Program-made: the position numbers and the translations under genes
In this document: positions 56,091-64,000 of the stretch, piece after piece
Numbering within the stretch: the stretch's first letter is position 1
Layout: each line of letters starts with the position of its first letter
Notes under the pieces: model-generated
Databases searched by the model: none
Told to the model about the DNA's origin: nothing
Seen by the model: the letters and a program-made list of their open reading frames with translations, nothing else
From: Lepidostoma basale
Lineage: Eukaryota; Arthropoda; Insecta; Trichoptera; Lepidostomatidae
Assembly: GCA_022606425.2 (NCBI GenBank)
Contig: JAHDVF020001318.1
Location: 248,001-312,000 of the forward strand
Direction: 5' to 3'
DNA: 64,000 nucleotides

Positions 56091-56544
56091 AATAATTTTT
56101 TTCACCATCTGCCACTGACGCGAGTATAATATGAATCTAGGATCCAGCAAAAGGCGCAATGTGCTTCGTATAAGGTAAAGTGGGAAGTTCACTAACGCAA
56201 GGCAGGTTGAAATACATAACAATAAAATTTATTCTTTTCTTATGCAAATGTATCAGGAGCGAAATCTTTTTAGTTTTACTGATACCATTTTGTTTGCGAA
56301 CGGTGTAGATGTGCGTGGAAAACTTTGAAAGATTTCTGTTGTTGTTGGGCGAGAAAAAAAAAACTTTATCTTACAAGCGTTTAATATAAAACTTTTTGTT
56401 CAAAATTTCTTCCAGATACCTTGTTCAAAGCGCTTACTCGCGATAAACCTTCATACACGTACTAACATGTTCTTGTTAAGTGATAGGTATAAATTCAATT
56501 CACCCAAGTATGTTAAAGTACTCTCTCGATCATATTTATTATAC
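56091..56544. other. Spacer, nothing recognised
   Basis: Balanced composition at 56110-56340 but no gene. Confidence 0.4.
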
Positions 56545-56725
56545 ATTATCGTTGATGGCCTTTGTATCGGAGTGGTAACATAATGACTGCTTCATCGAAG
56601 GGTGTCGGGTTCAATTCTCGGCGATGACAGTGTAAAATAAACCAACATTTTCAAGCTGTATTTGGTCGGTTGAATTCACGTGACAATAAAAATAGCGATA
56701 GACTAGCAACCTTTCGCATGTGGTG
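56545..56725 (+). mobile_element. tRNA-derived SINE, copy 3 (diverged)
   Basis: GCCTTTGTATCGGAGTGGTA (A-box region), GTCGGGTTCAATTCTCGGCG (B-box region) and the body ATTCACGTGACAATAAAAAT with GATAGACTAGCAACC. Confidence 0.8.
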
Positions 56726-56921
56726 GAATTAATAGCTAAAAGGTTGAATATAGTAATCGGGTTCAAATAGTCTTGTATAAAAAAATGTGGAAAGCAACGG
56801 GAGACTACCAAGGCTCAAATGGTATCCCAAAAACCAGCAAAGATATTAGATATATTATAAACCAATCGCATGTACTAATTTAAACAACATAAACATATAT
56901 CTTATATATTTCTTTTTTACG

Positions 56922-57145
56922 AGGAACGCGGTCTCTTTGGAGATCGACGTCTTTAATATTAGTGAAAGTTCGTTCAGAATACAAATATTCTTGACTTTAG
57001 AGAGTATCTTGTCTTGCTAATGTCGAAACATCTCTCATGCGTTCCTGGTATTATATTTTATACATTATATTTAACATGTACTCAATAGATACCTTAAACG
57101 TTAATATTGTTTGTAATGTCTGTTGAGATAATAACCAATTTGATT
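56922..57145 (+). mobile_element. LINE-E 3' end, copy 5
   Basis: GAGGAACGCGGTCTCTTTGG, GAGAGTATCTTGTCTTGCTA, TGCGTTCCTGGTATTATA and TTTGTAATGTCTGTTGAG, then a reduced GATTT tail. Confidence 0.75.
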
Positions 57146-57350
57146 TAATAAAAAAGAACATGCCACAGAAACAACCGAGGGCAGGAAGCCTGTATTGCAC
57201 TTCGAGGGAACCCGGAAAGGAAAACACCCCCAGGCAGACCCCCGAAGAGTTGGCGGGATAGCTGACAGTCAACATCCCAGGAGAGTGAAACGGCGACACA
57301 CACAGATCTACGGGATCTATTGAAAGAAGGAAAAAGAAAAACAACCGCAT
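57146..57350 (+). mobile_element. LINE-B1-like 3' end
   Basis: Readable residues RNPERKTPPGRPPKSWRDS, then a stop, then ACAGATCTACGGGATCTATT and an A/G-rich tail. This is the same GRPPKRWRDSW end as the 53.7-kb element. Confidence 0.65.
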
Positions 57351-57492
57351 AAGAAATTCAATCAAATTCCTTTACCGAAATCTATTTTAAAGATTTAAAA
57401 GTTAAACACGATCACTATTTTTGGGACTGGTTAGTCTATAGTTGACATTTTAGTACTGTAAGAATCGTTGATTAAATTGTTAACAACAAAAA

Positions 57493-58000
57493 ATAACTAA
57501 CCTAACCATCACGCCGTCTCCCCGAAGGGGTAGGCAGAAAGAATGGACTGCCACACTTTTCTTTCCTGACATATTTCTCTCGCTTTCTCAACATTCATAA
57601 ATCGTAACATGCACGCGCGTCGATTTCTCTGACTCCTAACATGACCGACATTCAATATTTGATTTATTTGATCGTGCCACGTTTTCCTCGGTCTTCCTCT
57701 ATTTCTGGTTCCATTTACATCGTTAACATATAATTTTTTTACCATTCTTTCTTCATTTATTCTTTCCATATGTCCAAACCATCTTAATGATCCTTTCATT
57801 ATTTTGTTTATAACACCATCATTCGCACCGCATTCACTTATTATATTTTCATTCGACACTATCATACATAGAGTATCCATACATTCGTCTAAGAGATCTC
57901 TTTTCTACTGAATTTATTCTACTTTCATCCTTCTTTTGCCAGTTCCATGCTTCGCTTCTATACATAAGGGTCAGTAGAAGAACACCATTGTGTAAAAAAT
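57493..58000 (-). mobile_element. LINE-A 3' fragment (GTTA-tail subfamily)
   Basis: The minus strand encodes KGSLRWFGHMERINEERMVK, NGTRNRGRPRKTWHDQINQI and EICQERKVWQSILSAYPFGE over an uninterrupted 123 codons. It extends to TAAGGGTCAGTAGAAGAACA. The tail is shortened. Confidence 0.85.
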
Positions 58001-58090
58001 AACTTATTGTAGAAATGAAATATAAACATAAAAAATAAAATTTGATAAAAAATGAAATATGAACATAAAAAATTAAATTATATGGATTAT

Positions 58091-58390
58091 ATAGTCCATT
58101 GATTCGGCCGAAACACTATGATACATCGACATTATTTATATTTGAATAAGTTTTTGGTAACATTGTATTATCACAACACTTTTTTGCACTTTTTACAAAC
58201 GTGTTTCGGGACACAAACCTTCCTTTTTCAGCGTATGAATTTTTAATTGGCTTTAATTTTGAAAATTCAAACACTGAAGAAGGGAAATTTGTGTCCCTAA
58301 ACATGTGTGTGAAAAGCGCAAAAAAACGTTAATACAATGTCACCAAAAAGTTATTCAAATGTGAATCCACAACACAAAGTGATAGCGAAT
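58091..58390. repeat. PAL P11 palindrome
   Basis: The arms share TTCAAATGTGAATCCA-side sequence with P10 (37640). The plus-strand core is CTGAAGA, A, GGG/CCC, TAAAC, ATGTG. The minus-strand core is CTGAAAA, GAAAC, ACGTT. Both are mutated at conserved positions. The left flank 58091-58130 (ATAGTCCATTGATTCGGCCG...) also flanks P4 at 27001. Confidence 0.7.
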
Positions 58391-58624
58391 ATAGAAAAAG
58401 TATTATTAACTGTTAAAATTAAAACATTGTTATAATTTCAACACCAGACGGCACAAAAGTATTTTGTTATTATATAAACAAATATTATTTCAATTTGTAT
58501 CTTTAGTTTTTTGTAACATAGGTATGATGGACCAACATCGGTTGGCAAAACAGCTATCGCGACAAATAATAAAAATTGTGATGTTATAACAGTGTTTTAA
58601 ATTTTAACGGTTAATTAATTTTTG

Positions 58625-58980
58625 TGAAAATGTATACTTACATCTGCTAAATGCTAAACAATCATTCTTCATAGATGGCGTTAGTGGATGGATTGTATAG
58701 ATTAATCTTAAAAAATTAATTAGTACAATCAAATCTACATAGATGGCTAACTGGAACTGCCACGTGAAGATAAGTATGAATTTGGAGTATATATACAACT
58801 TCCAAAAATGTATCATACATGATCATAATAACAATGGTGGAATGGGGAATGTTGTAATTACATAAAGCGTGCGCTTAACCCAACCAATGACAGGTCATAA
58901 GTCCTGTAAACACCTTGATCATCCATATTCAGTTTCCAGTTTGTTTCTTCGTCTCTATTGAGATACAATTAAAAATTTTA
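58625..58980 (+). repeat. P15-related repeat, longest single copy
   Basis: It contains GGAATGGGGAATGTTGTAAT, TTAACCCAACCAATGACAGG and TTCTTCGTCTCTATTGAGAT, the inverse of the P15 inner left arm, plus the outer part shared with 41930-42130. Here it occurs as one arm, not as a palindrome. Confidence 0.6.
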
Positions 58981-59337
58981 GGTTAATTAATTATACGAAT
59001 TATCATTTCTAAAGATAAAAATTAGTTTATGTTGTAAAAACGTATAATAATTTTATAGGGGAAATTCAACATATTTTGTTATAAATTCTTTCTTTATTAA
59101 ATTTTATATTTTATTTTACTTCATTGGACAGAAACTTTGTACAATCCCTTATATTTATTTCATGGTTGGCACCTTTCGGGTGGATCAATGCTCCGGAAGG
59201 GCGAAATGCCTAGTAAATGTCGGTGACTGGATAAATGGAGTAATGTGAAAGCGTGAATCATTAACTGCATAAAAAATAATGCTTGTATGAAAATTTTTTG
59301 ACAACTAAATCATTTGTTTGGAAAACAGTGTTTTAAT
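58981..59337. other. AT-rich spacer
   Basis: Includes a short GC-richer patch (59165-59240) with GGGCGAAATGCC, faintly like a PAL core. Nothing firm. Confidence 0.4.
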
Positions 59338-59530
59338 TAAAATAATAATGCACTTTTAGTACTTTATCGATAAACCACTTTATTTACATACAATTTGTTA
59401 AATAATGTGGTGCTTATACAAATTACTAAAAGTGTATTATTATTTTATTTAATAATGAACACCACAAAGTATGTGCTTTATACAAAAGTTAAGTGTTTTA
59501 ATTCATAAAAAAAATCGTCTTTGTGGAATA
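59338..59530. repeat. Short palindrome and P1 remnant
   Basis: ATAATAATGCACTTTTAGTA (59341) is inverted at 59424-59447. It is followed by GTGTTTTAATTCATAAAAAA and TTGTGGAATACCACAG, the P1 outer arm. Confidence 0.55.
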
Positions 59531-59534
59531 CCAC

Positions 59535-60110
59535 AGACCTAATGGACCGCCCGACTTATCTTTCCTGACATAATACTATCGATTTCTTAATTTTCAGATA
59601 TCGTGTCATGCATGCACATCAATTTATCAGACTCCTTCCAATTAGATCTTTAATATTTGATTGATTTGATCTGCCAAATTTTCTGGCGTATTTGATTATG
59701 TCTTATTCTATTCACACCAATCAGATGGTACGGGCATATAAAACGAAGACCACCAGACCACACCGTTAATACCAATAGAGCTCTGTCTGTGAATCTTCCT
59801 CGTCAACCATCCAGAGGAAGACCTAAGAACACGTGAATGATTCAGTACAATAGCGTCTTGCAGTTTAGGTGAAGGCGATACTCAGAACAGTGTGAGGTAC
59901 AGCCTGAGATCGAGAAGAGCCGACCCTAACAGTTAAAACAGACGATGAGTTGGGATAGCGCCAGGAAGAAGAAAAAGAAGAAGACATCGATAACGTATAC
60001 TTTCATTACCATTCTTTCTCCATTTCTCTTTACATGTATCCAAACCATCCTTTTATAAATTGTTAATAACACATTCAATTGCATTCCATTTACTTCTTAT
60101 ATAAAATTGG
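59535..60110 (-). mobile_element. Old LINE-A copy with nested LINE-B3
   Basis: Part one (59535-59710) and part two (59986-60110) are successive segments of a diverged minus-strand LINE-A. The plus-strand LINE-B3 piece 59711-59985 (TCAGATGGTACGGGCATATA to AAGAAAAAGAAGAAGAC) separates them. No clear target duplication is visible. Confidence 0.7.
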
Positions 60111-60239
60111 ATGGTACACTATGTGACATACAGATTTATATCATAATTATTTAAAACCTTTAATTTCTACCATCCGTCGTTCGTTTGTCTTCCGATTTAT
60201 CCTTTGATTTCGATTTAACATTTGTATATTTTATGGGAG

Positions 60240-60600
60240 TAATATGTTTCGCCTGCTAATATGCTTCGACCTATCATGACGTACGCTGTACGAACCGAGA
60301 GTCTACTCAGAACATCTGAGATGAAGGTCCAGAGATCAATTACTAGGAAAACTCTCCCGAAAAAATAGAGGGTATCGTTAGGTGGAGTAGATTCAGTGGA
60401 AGATACTGGAGGAACCATGTAGCCTGAATGGATAGTGACAGACTCGTATATACAGCCTTTTATGAAATCCTCTCCGGACACTGCCCACCTGGAAGACCGC
60501 CTAAAATATGGAGAGACAGCTGGACCTCATCATCCCACGAGACATGATACCTATGTCACAGATCGTCAGATCTATTAAAAAGAAGAAGAAAAAGTAAGTA
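60240..60600 (+). mobile_element. LINE-B1 3' fragment (GAA tail)
   Basis: Closely related to 54730-55140: ATCATGACGTACGCTGTACG, GAACATCTGAGATGAAGGTC, CCTGGAAGACCGCCTAAAAT and CACAGATCGTCAGATCTATT, then an AAGAAGAAGAAAAAG tail. Small deletions break the frame. Confidence 0.85.
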
Positions 60601-60654
60601 AAACGTTTCTTTGCAACGCCTTGCTAATGCGCATTTGAATTGCCTAAACAATGT

Positions 60655-61015
60655 GAAACATGAGTTTTCTTAGACGAATCTGTGTTTGATAGAGTGTCAA
60701 ATGAAAATATATGAAGTGAATGCAGTGCGAATGAAAGTGTTATAAACAAAATAAAGAAATGATCATTAAGATGGTTTAAACCCATGGAAAGAATAAATAA
60801 ATAAAAAATGGTAAAAAATAAACATGTTAACTATGTAAAAGGAACAAGAAAAAGAGAAAGACCGAGAAAAACGTGGCAGGATCAAATAAATCAAATATTG
60901 AATGTCAGCTACGTAAGGTTGTTGAGAAAGCGAGAGAAGTATGGCAAGAAATACAGGTGTGGCGTTTCATTCTTTCTCCTTACCCCGACGTGATGTTCAG
61001 TTAGTTAGTAAGTTA
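60655..61015 (+). mobile_element. LINE-A 3' fragment, diverged (GTTA tail)
   Basis: Remnants of the SECSANESV, NGTRNRGRPRKTWHDQINQI and WRSILS regions with deletions. It ends CAGTTAGTTAGTAAGTTA. Confidence 0.7.
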
Positions 61016-61544
61016 AACTGTTCCACGTAATTTTACATTTTAAACACTTCCACACCCAGGTGGGTGAAAGGATTCACGAGGTTCCACGGTATATCAAGGT
61101 CGATTGTTCTCTTTGTACAGGATTAACAAAGTTCCTTAACTTCAATGTTAGCAAAGAAAGTTATTAATTATGCGCTATGCGAGTTCTTTGTTCTTTCCGG
61201 GCGACACTTTATTTCGGCCGACGGGACGGGAACTTCTAATGTAATTATTAATTATAATACAACTCGTGTGTACGTTATACATTATGGAAGAAAATTGCCA
61301 CGCAACCTAAACAAATTATGAAACCTATTCTTTACACTAAGGGAGGCTGCTTGTGAAGAAAACTTTTGACTGTCGTGTTTATTTAATTTAATTCATTATC
61401 AAAATAAATGTGCTCTGAGTTTAGCTTTTACATATTTGTGTGAGCAATCAAGACTCTGTACGCGCCAAGACCAGTAATTATACCAATAAGCCAGAGTTAG
61501 ACCTCTAAGAAGGTCTAGGCAGCGTCAGATGGATAATGTTTTGT
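61016..61544. other. Repeat-free spacer, possible conserved non-coding DNA
   Basis: The segment 61165-61300 is less AT-rich, has TAATTATTAATTA-type sites and is not similar to any repeat here. No exon. Confidence 0.4.
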
Positions 61545-61680
61545 TTATTGTTTCTTAAACAATGATGTATAATCCATATCGAATAATTAATACGACTGAA
61601 AACGACTGTTTTCTAAAATTTTATCGTAGTGTATGGAAAGACATATTTCGTCTTTTTAAAGCAATGAATAATTTTAACTT
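61545..61680 (+). repeat. PAL P6 arm remnant
   Basis: TATTGTTTCTTAAACAATGA, CGACTGTTTTCTAAAATTTT and GACATATTTCGTCTTTTTAA in P6 order, with one arm only. Confidence 0.5.
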
Positions 61681-62075
61681 TTAACGACGTAAACAGAACA
61701 AGTAATAGAGAAAGGTCAAGAAAACGTGGCATGATCAAATCAATCTAATTAGAAAATGTCGGCCACGTAAGCATTCGGACACAACGGCGTCCTTGTATGA
61801 CATGATGTATGAATGTTGAGGAGGCAAGAAAAGTATGTCAGGTAAAAATGCTAATTTTATTTTGCCTACCCCTTCAGCGTTCCTATCCTTTCGGCCTGGC
61901 ATCCCCTTGCGATTGGTATATATTAAATATAAATCCCGAATGGGTGGGGAACAGGCCTAGGAAGTGCATGAGCGAGGCTGACGAAAGGGTACCGCTGCGC
62001 CCTATAACAGTCTCGGGTATGTGGTGGGAACCCTTGTCTACCCCTTCGGCGAGACAGCGTGATGGTTATTTAATA
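61681..62075 (+). mobile_element. LINE-A 3' end split by a short insert
   Basis: Part one ends at CTACCCCTTCAGCG (61866-61879) and part two restarts at CTACCCCTTCGGCG (62038-62051). The 14-bp near-identical direct repeat bounds an insert of ~158 bp, part of which recurs at 17135-17205. The LINE-A tail is GTGATGGTTATT. Confidence 0.75.
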
Positions 62076-62931
62076 AAACGAAACAAATATTAATTTCAAT
62101 GAAAACACTAGAATTTCAGTGTTTACCATGTTAAAACATCGAAACCAGATAGCATTGAAAATTATCAGTAGTTGAGACAATATGAATTAAAAATATTGTT
62201 ATATTGTTTTACCATAGAGTATACGAGTACTTATTTGTATACCCCCCGCCCTTCCCAATAGAACATTATTTAAATTCAAAATCAGAAATCTGCCGCTGGA
62301 CACCTTGTATGTTTTGAAAGAATATGAAAGGATTATAAAAATAAAAATAATCAATTTTTTTAATTTATTAATTCAAAGTAAAAGCCAAAATGATATCAAG
62401 TGCTCCCCTTGACACACACCATAATGACACTTAAGATAATAATTGCTAAATCGATTTCATTACATTAACATTTGTTTTTCTAACAACCTTTCTTAGGCAA
62501 ACATTAAAATCCGCCATCAAATACATAGCAACAATATTATTAAAATATAAATACATTTCATATAAAGTTACTTTATGTATTTATAAATACACAAACTTGG
62601 AAATAAGGAACACAGCACCAAAAAGCCAAGGAGTTTTTGCAGTGAGAGTGCAAACCGCACTTTTTGCTTTTGAGTTTCCGGAGTCCTTTCATTTCCCCTG
62701 GGACCGGAAATGCACAAAGACAGGAGGAGTCTTCTTCGTGCGATGATCACAGACACATACCGGTCACCTCTACACCACACACTCAGACCCAACCCTCTAC
62801 TCGACCCTTTACTCTCTGTATCAGGGAAGCTTATTTTTCATAACCAAAGAGCCGCCTAAATAAAAATATTTTAGTTTCACAAATTATATTGTATAATAAC
62901 ATTATTACATGTACATAAATTTAACAATAGA
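62073..62931. other. Spacer with a GC-richer patch
   Basis: The segment 62625-62810 is GC-richer, repeat-free and has a TTTCCGGAGTCC...GGGACCGGAAA inverted motif. No exon could be supported. Confidence 0.4.
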
Positions 62932-63092
62932 ATTTAACACTTTTTCACTAAGTACTCACCACTTTATTTGAGTAAGTTGTGCAAACCGATTTCACTCTCT
63001 AGTGATCTTCCTCAGAGCTATACACAAACGGAATAGCCAAAAAATACACAAACCAAATGAAGTGTATTATACTAAGTGAAAAAGTATTTAAT
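62932..63092. repeat. PAL P5 palindrome
   Basis: Outer arms ACTTTTTCACTAAGTA and ACTAAGTGAAAAAGTA. The minus-strand core from 63015 is CTGAGGA, A, then GATC..., CACT/AGTG, GAAAT, CGGTT. The GAAA box is intact but the overall fold is ambiguous. Confidence 0.6.
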
Positions 63093-63339
63093 TTAATTTA
63101 ATTTTTAAACATGTCAAATTACCAAGAAATAACTTCGCACCAAAATATTTTTTTAAAAATTTATTGTTTCTTGAACGATGATGTAAAACTCTAAAGATAT
63201 TAGTTAAATTATTAAATTTCTGATACTAAACATTTTTCTTTAATAATTTTAGATCAATGGATGCCAAACTAACATAGAAGTGTTATATATTTTATCTTAG
63301 TTTTTCTTTTCAGTTAAACGAATACATATTAAACACTAT

Positions 63340-63520
63340 AAAATTCACTATACTAAATATTTTTACAAAATAAAAATAATATCCATAACATGTTTGGGAG
63401 GTGACATTATTAAACATTAGTTTAAATATAAGTTATATTTACAAATAAGGATGGAGGAGGTCACCTCCGAAGCATGTTGTGGATAATATTTAAATTTTGT
63501 GAAAATATTTAATAAATAAA
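63340..63520. repeat. PAL P12 palindrome
   Basis: The arms are inverted around ~63430 (AAATATTTTTACAAAATAAA and inverse). The right-arm core is GGATGGA, stem GGAGGT/ACCTCC, GAAGC, ATGTT. The left arm on the minus strand has CACCTCC, CAAAC, ATGTT. Several conserved positions are changed. Confidence 0.65.
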
Positions 63521-64000
63521 CTTGATAAGATAGTATTTAAATTTTTCTTTCCAAATTTATATTGAAATTTCAGTGGAAACGCCTTAACTTTCAATAAAGT
63601 AAACTGATTAAATTTATTAACCATGAAATTTAAAATGCTATGAACTTGTTGTCGCTCAACTGTTTTCAGTTTAATAAATATCAGTGTGATTGATTACAGA
63701 TGGCAGTAAATCGATTTTTATTAAGTTACATTAAATAAACTTAAATAGCAGACCTCGCGTGGACTTCGGGTCGTGCTTTGGTCACTTCTGCTCTACACGC
63801 TACACTTTCGAGTCTGCAGGCTTTGATGGTCACAAAGGAGCAAATAGTGGGTAATAAAAAATGTCAAAGTTATTCTTTCCGACGTTTCCTTTACGAGCTT
63901 TGTGAAAGTTTTGAACATGATTCGTGAGTAGAGTTTACTTACAAGTTCGTTTAACTATTATTCTATGCATGAAACGTTCAAGGAAAGCACATAGCCCTTT
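63521..64000. other. Spacer at window end
   Basis: No gene seen. 63750-63840 is GC-richer. Any gene continuing beyond 64000 cannot be judged. Confidence 0.4.

Noticed and set aside
62568..62792. A possible small secreted protein on the minus strand
   Set aside because: The GC-rich patch gives an open frame by composition. No credible signal peptide or homology could be recognised.

Overview
The window reads as nuclear DNA of an arthropod, most likely an insect. It is AT-rich, its genes have GT-AG introns, and it is crowded with retrotransposon fragments. The order cannot be fixed from the sequence; Lepidoptera is possible but unproven. There are no bacterial operons, rRNA genes, genuine tRNA genes or CRISPR arrays.

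The coding part is compact (7.1-19.5 kb) and holds three genes. (1) On the minus strand, 9811-7088, a three-exon gene for an 842-residue protein with a WRKY/FLYWCH-like N-terminus, a MULE-transposase-like core whose catalytic acids look lost, and a SWIM zinc finger. (2) On the plus strand, head to head 328 bp away, two-exon frataxin (10140-11136). (3) Only 80 bp after the frataxin stop, a 17-exon plus-strand gene (11217-19526, 874 residues) related to human KIAA0825. All its exon phases join without a break. Its introns carry retroelement fragments and a long hairpin.

The remaining ~45 kb has no convincing host gene. It is mostly 5'-truncated non-LTR retrotransposons, recognised by the C-terminal part of reverse transcriptase plus a microsatellite tail. 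LINE-A has about 20 copies in two tail classes, (GTTA)n and (GTT)n. LINE-B types end in (GAA)n and include one long RT frame at 53.7-55.1 kb. LINE-D ends in (ATT)n. LINE-E ends in a GATTT-type tail. There is a tRNA-derived SINE (3 copies), an H element that shares only the 3' end of LINE-A (4 copies), two MITE-like elements, and a 1,497-bp tandem duplication at 29.8-32.8 kb containing a 24-bp minisatellite.

The most unusual component is a set of palindromic (foldback) elements, called PAL here, at a dozen or more loci. Their arms are unrelated between subfamilies, but many carry the same motif at the inner end of each arm: CTGANGA, a short hairpin, GAAAC, then an ACATGTC-like box. This layout resembles a minimal hammerhead ribozyme with a two-base-pair helix III. 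The best example (24318-24361) also has a perfect 6-bp helix I. Several PAL copies are chimeric or interrupted by LINE insertions, which gives a relative chronology.
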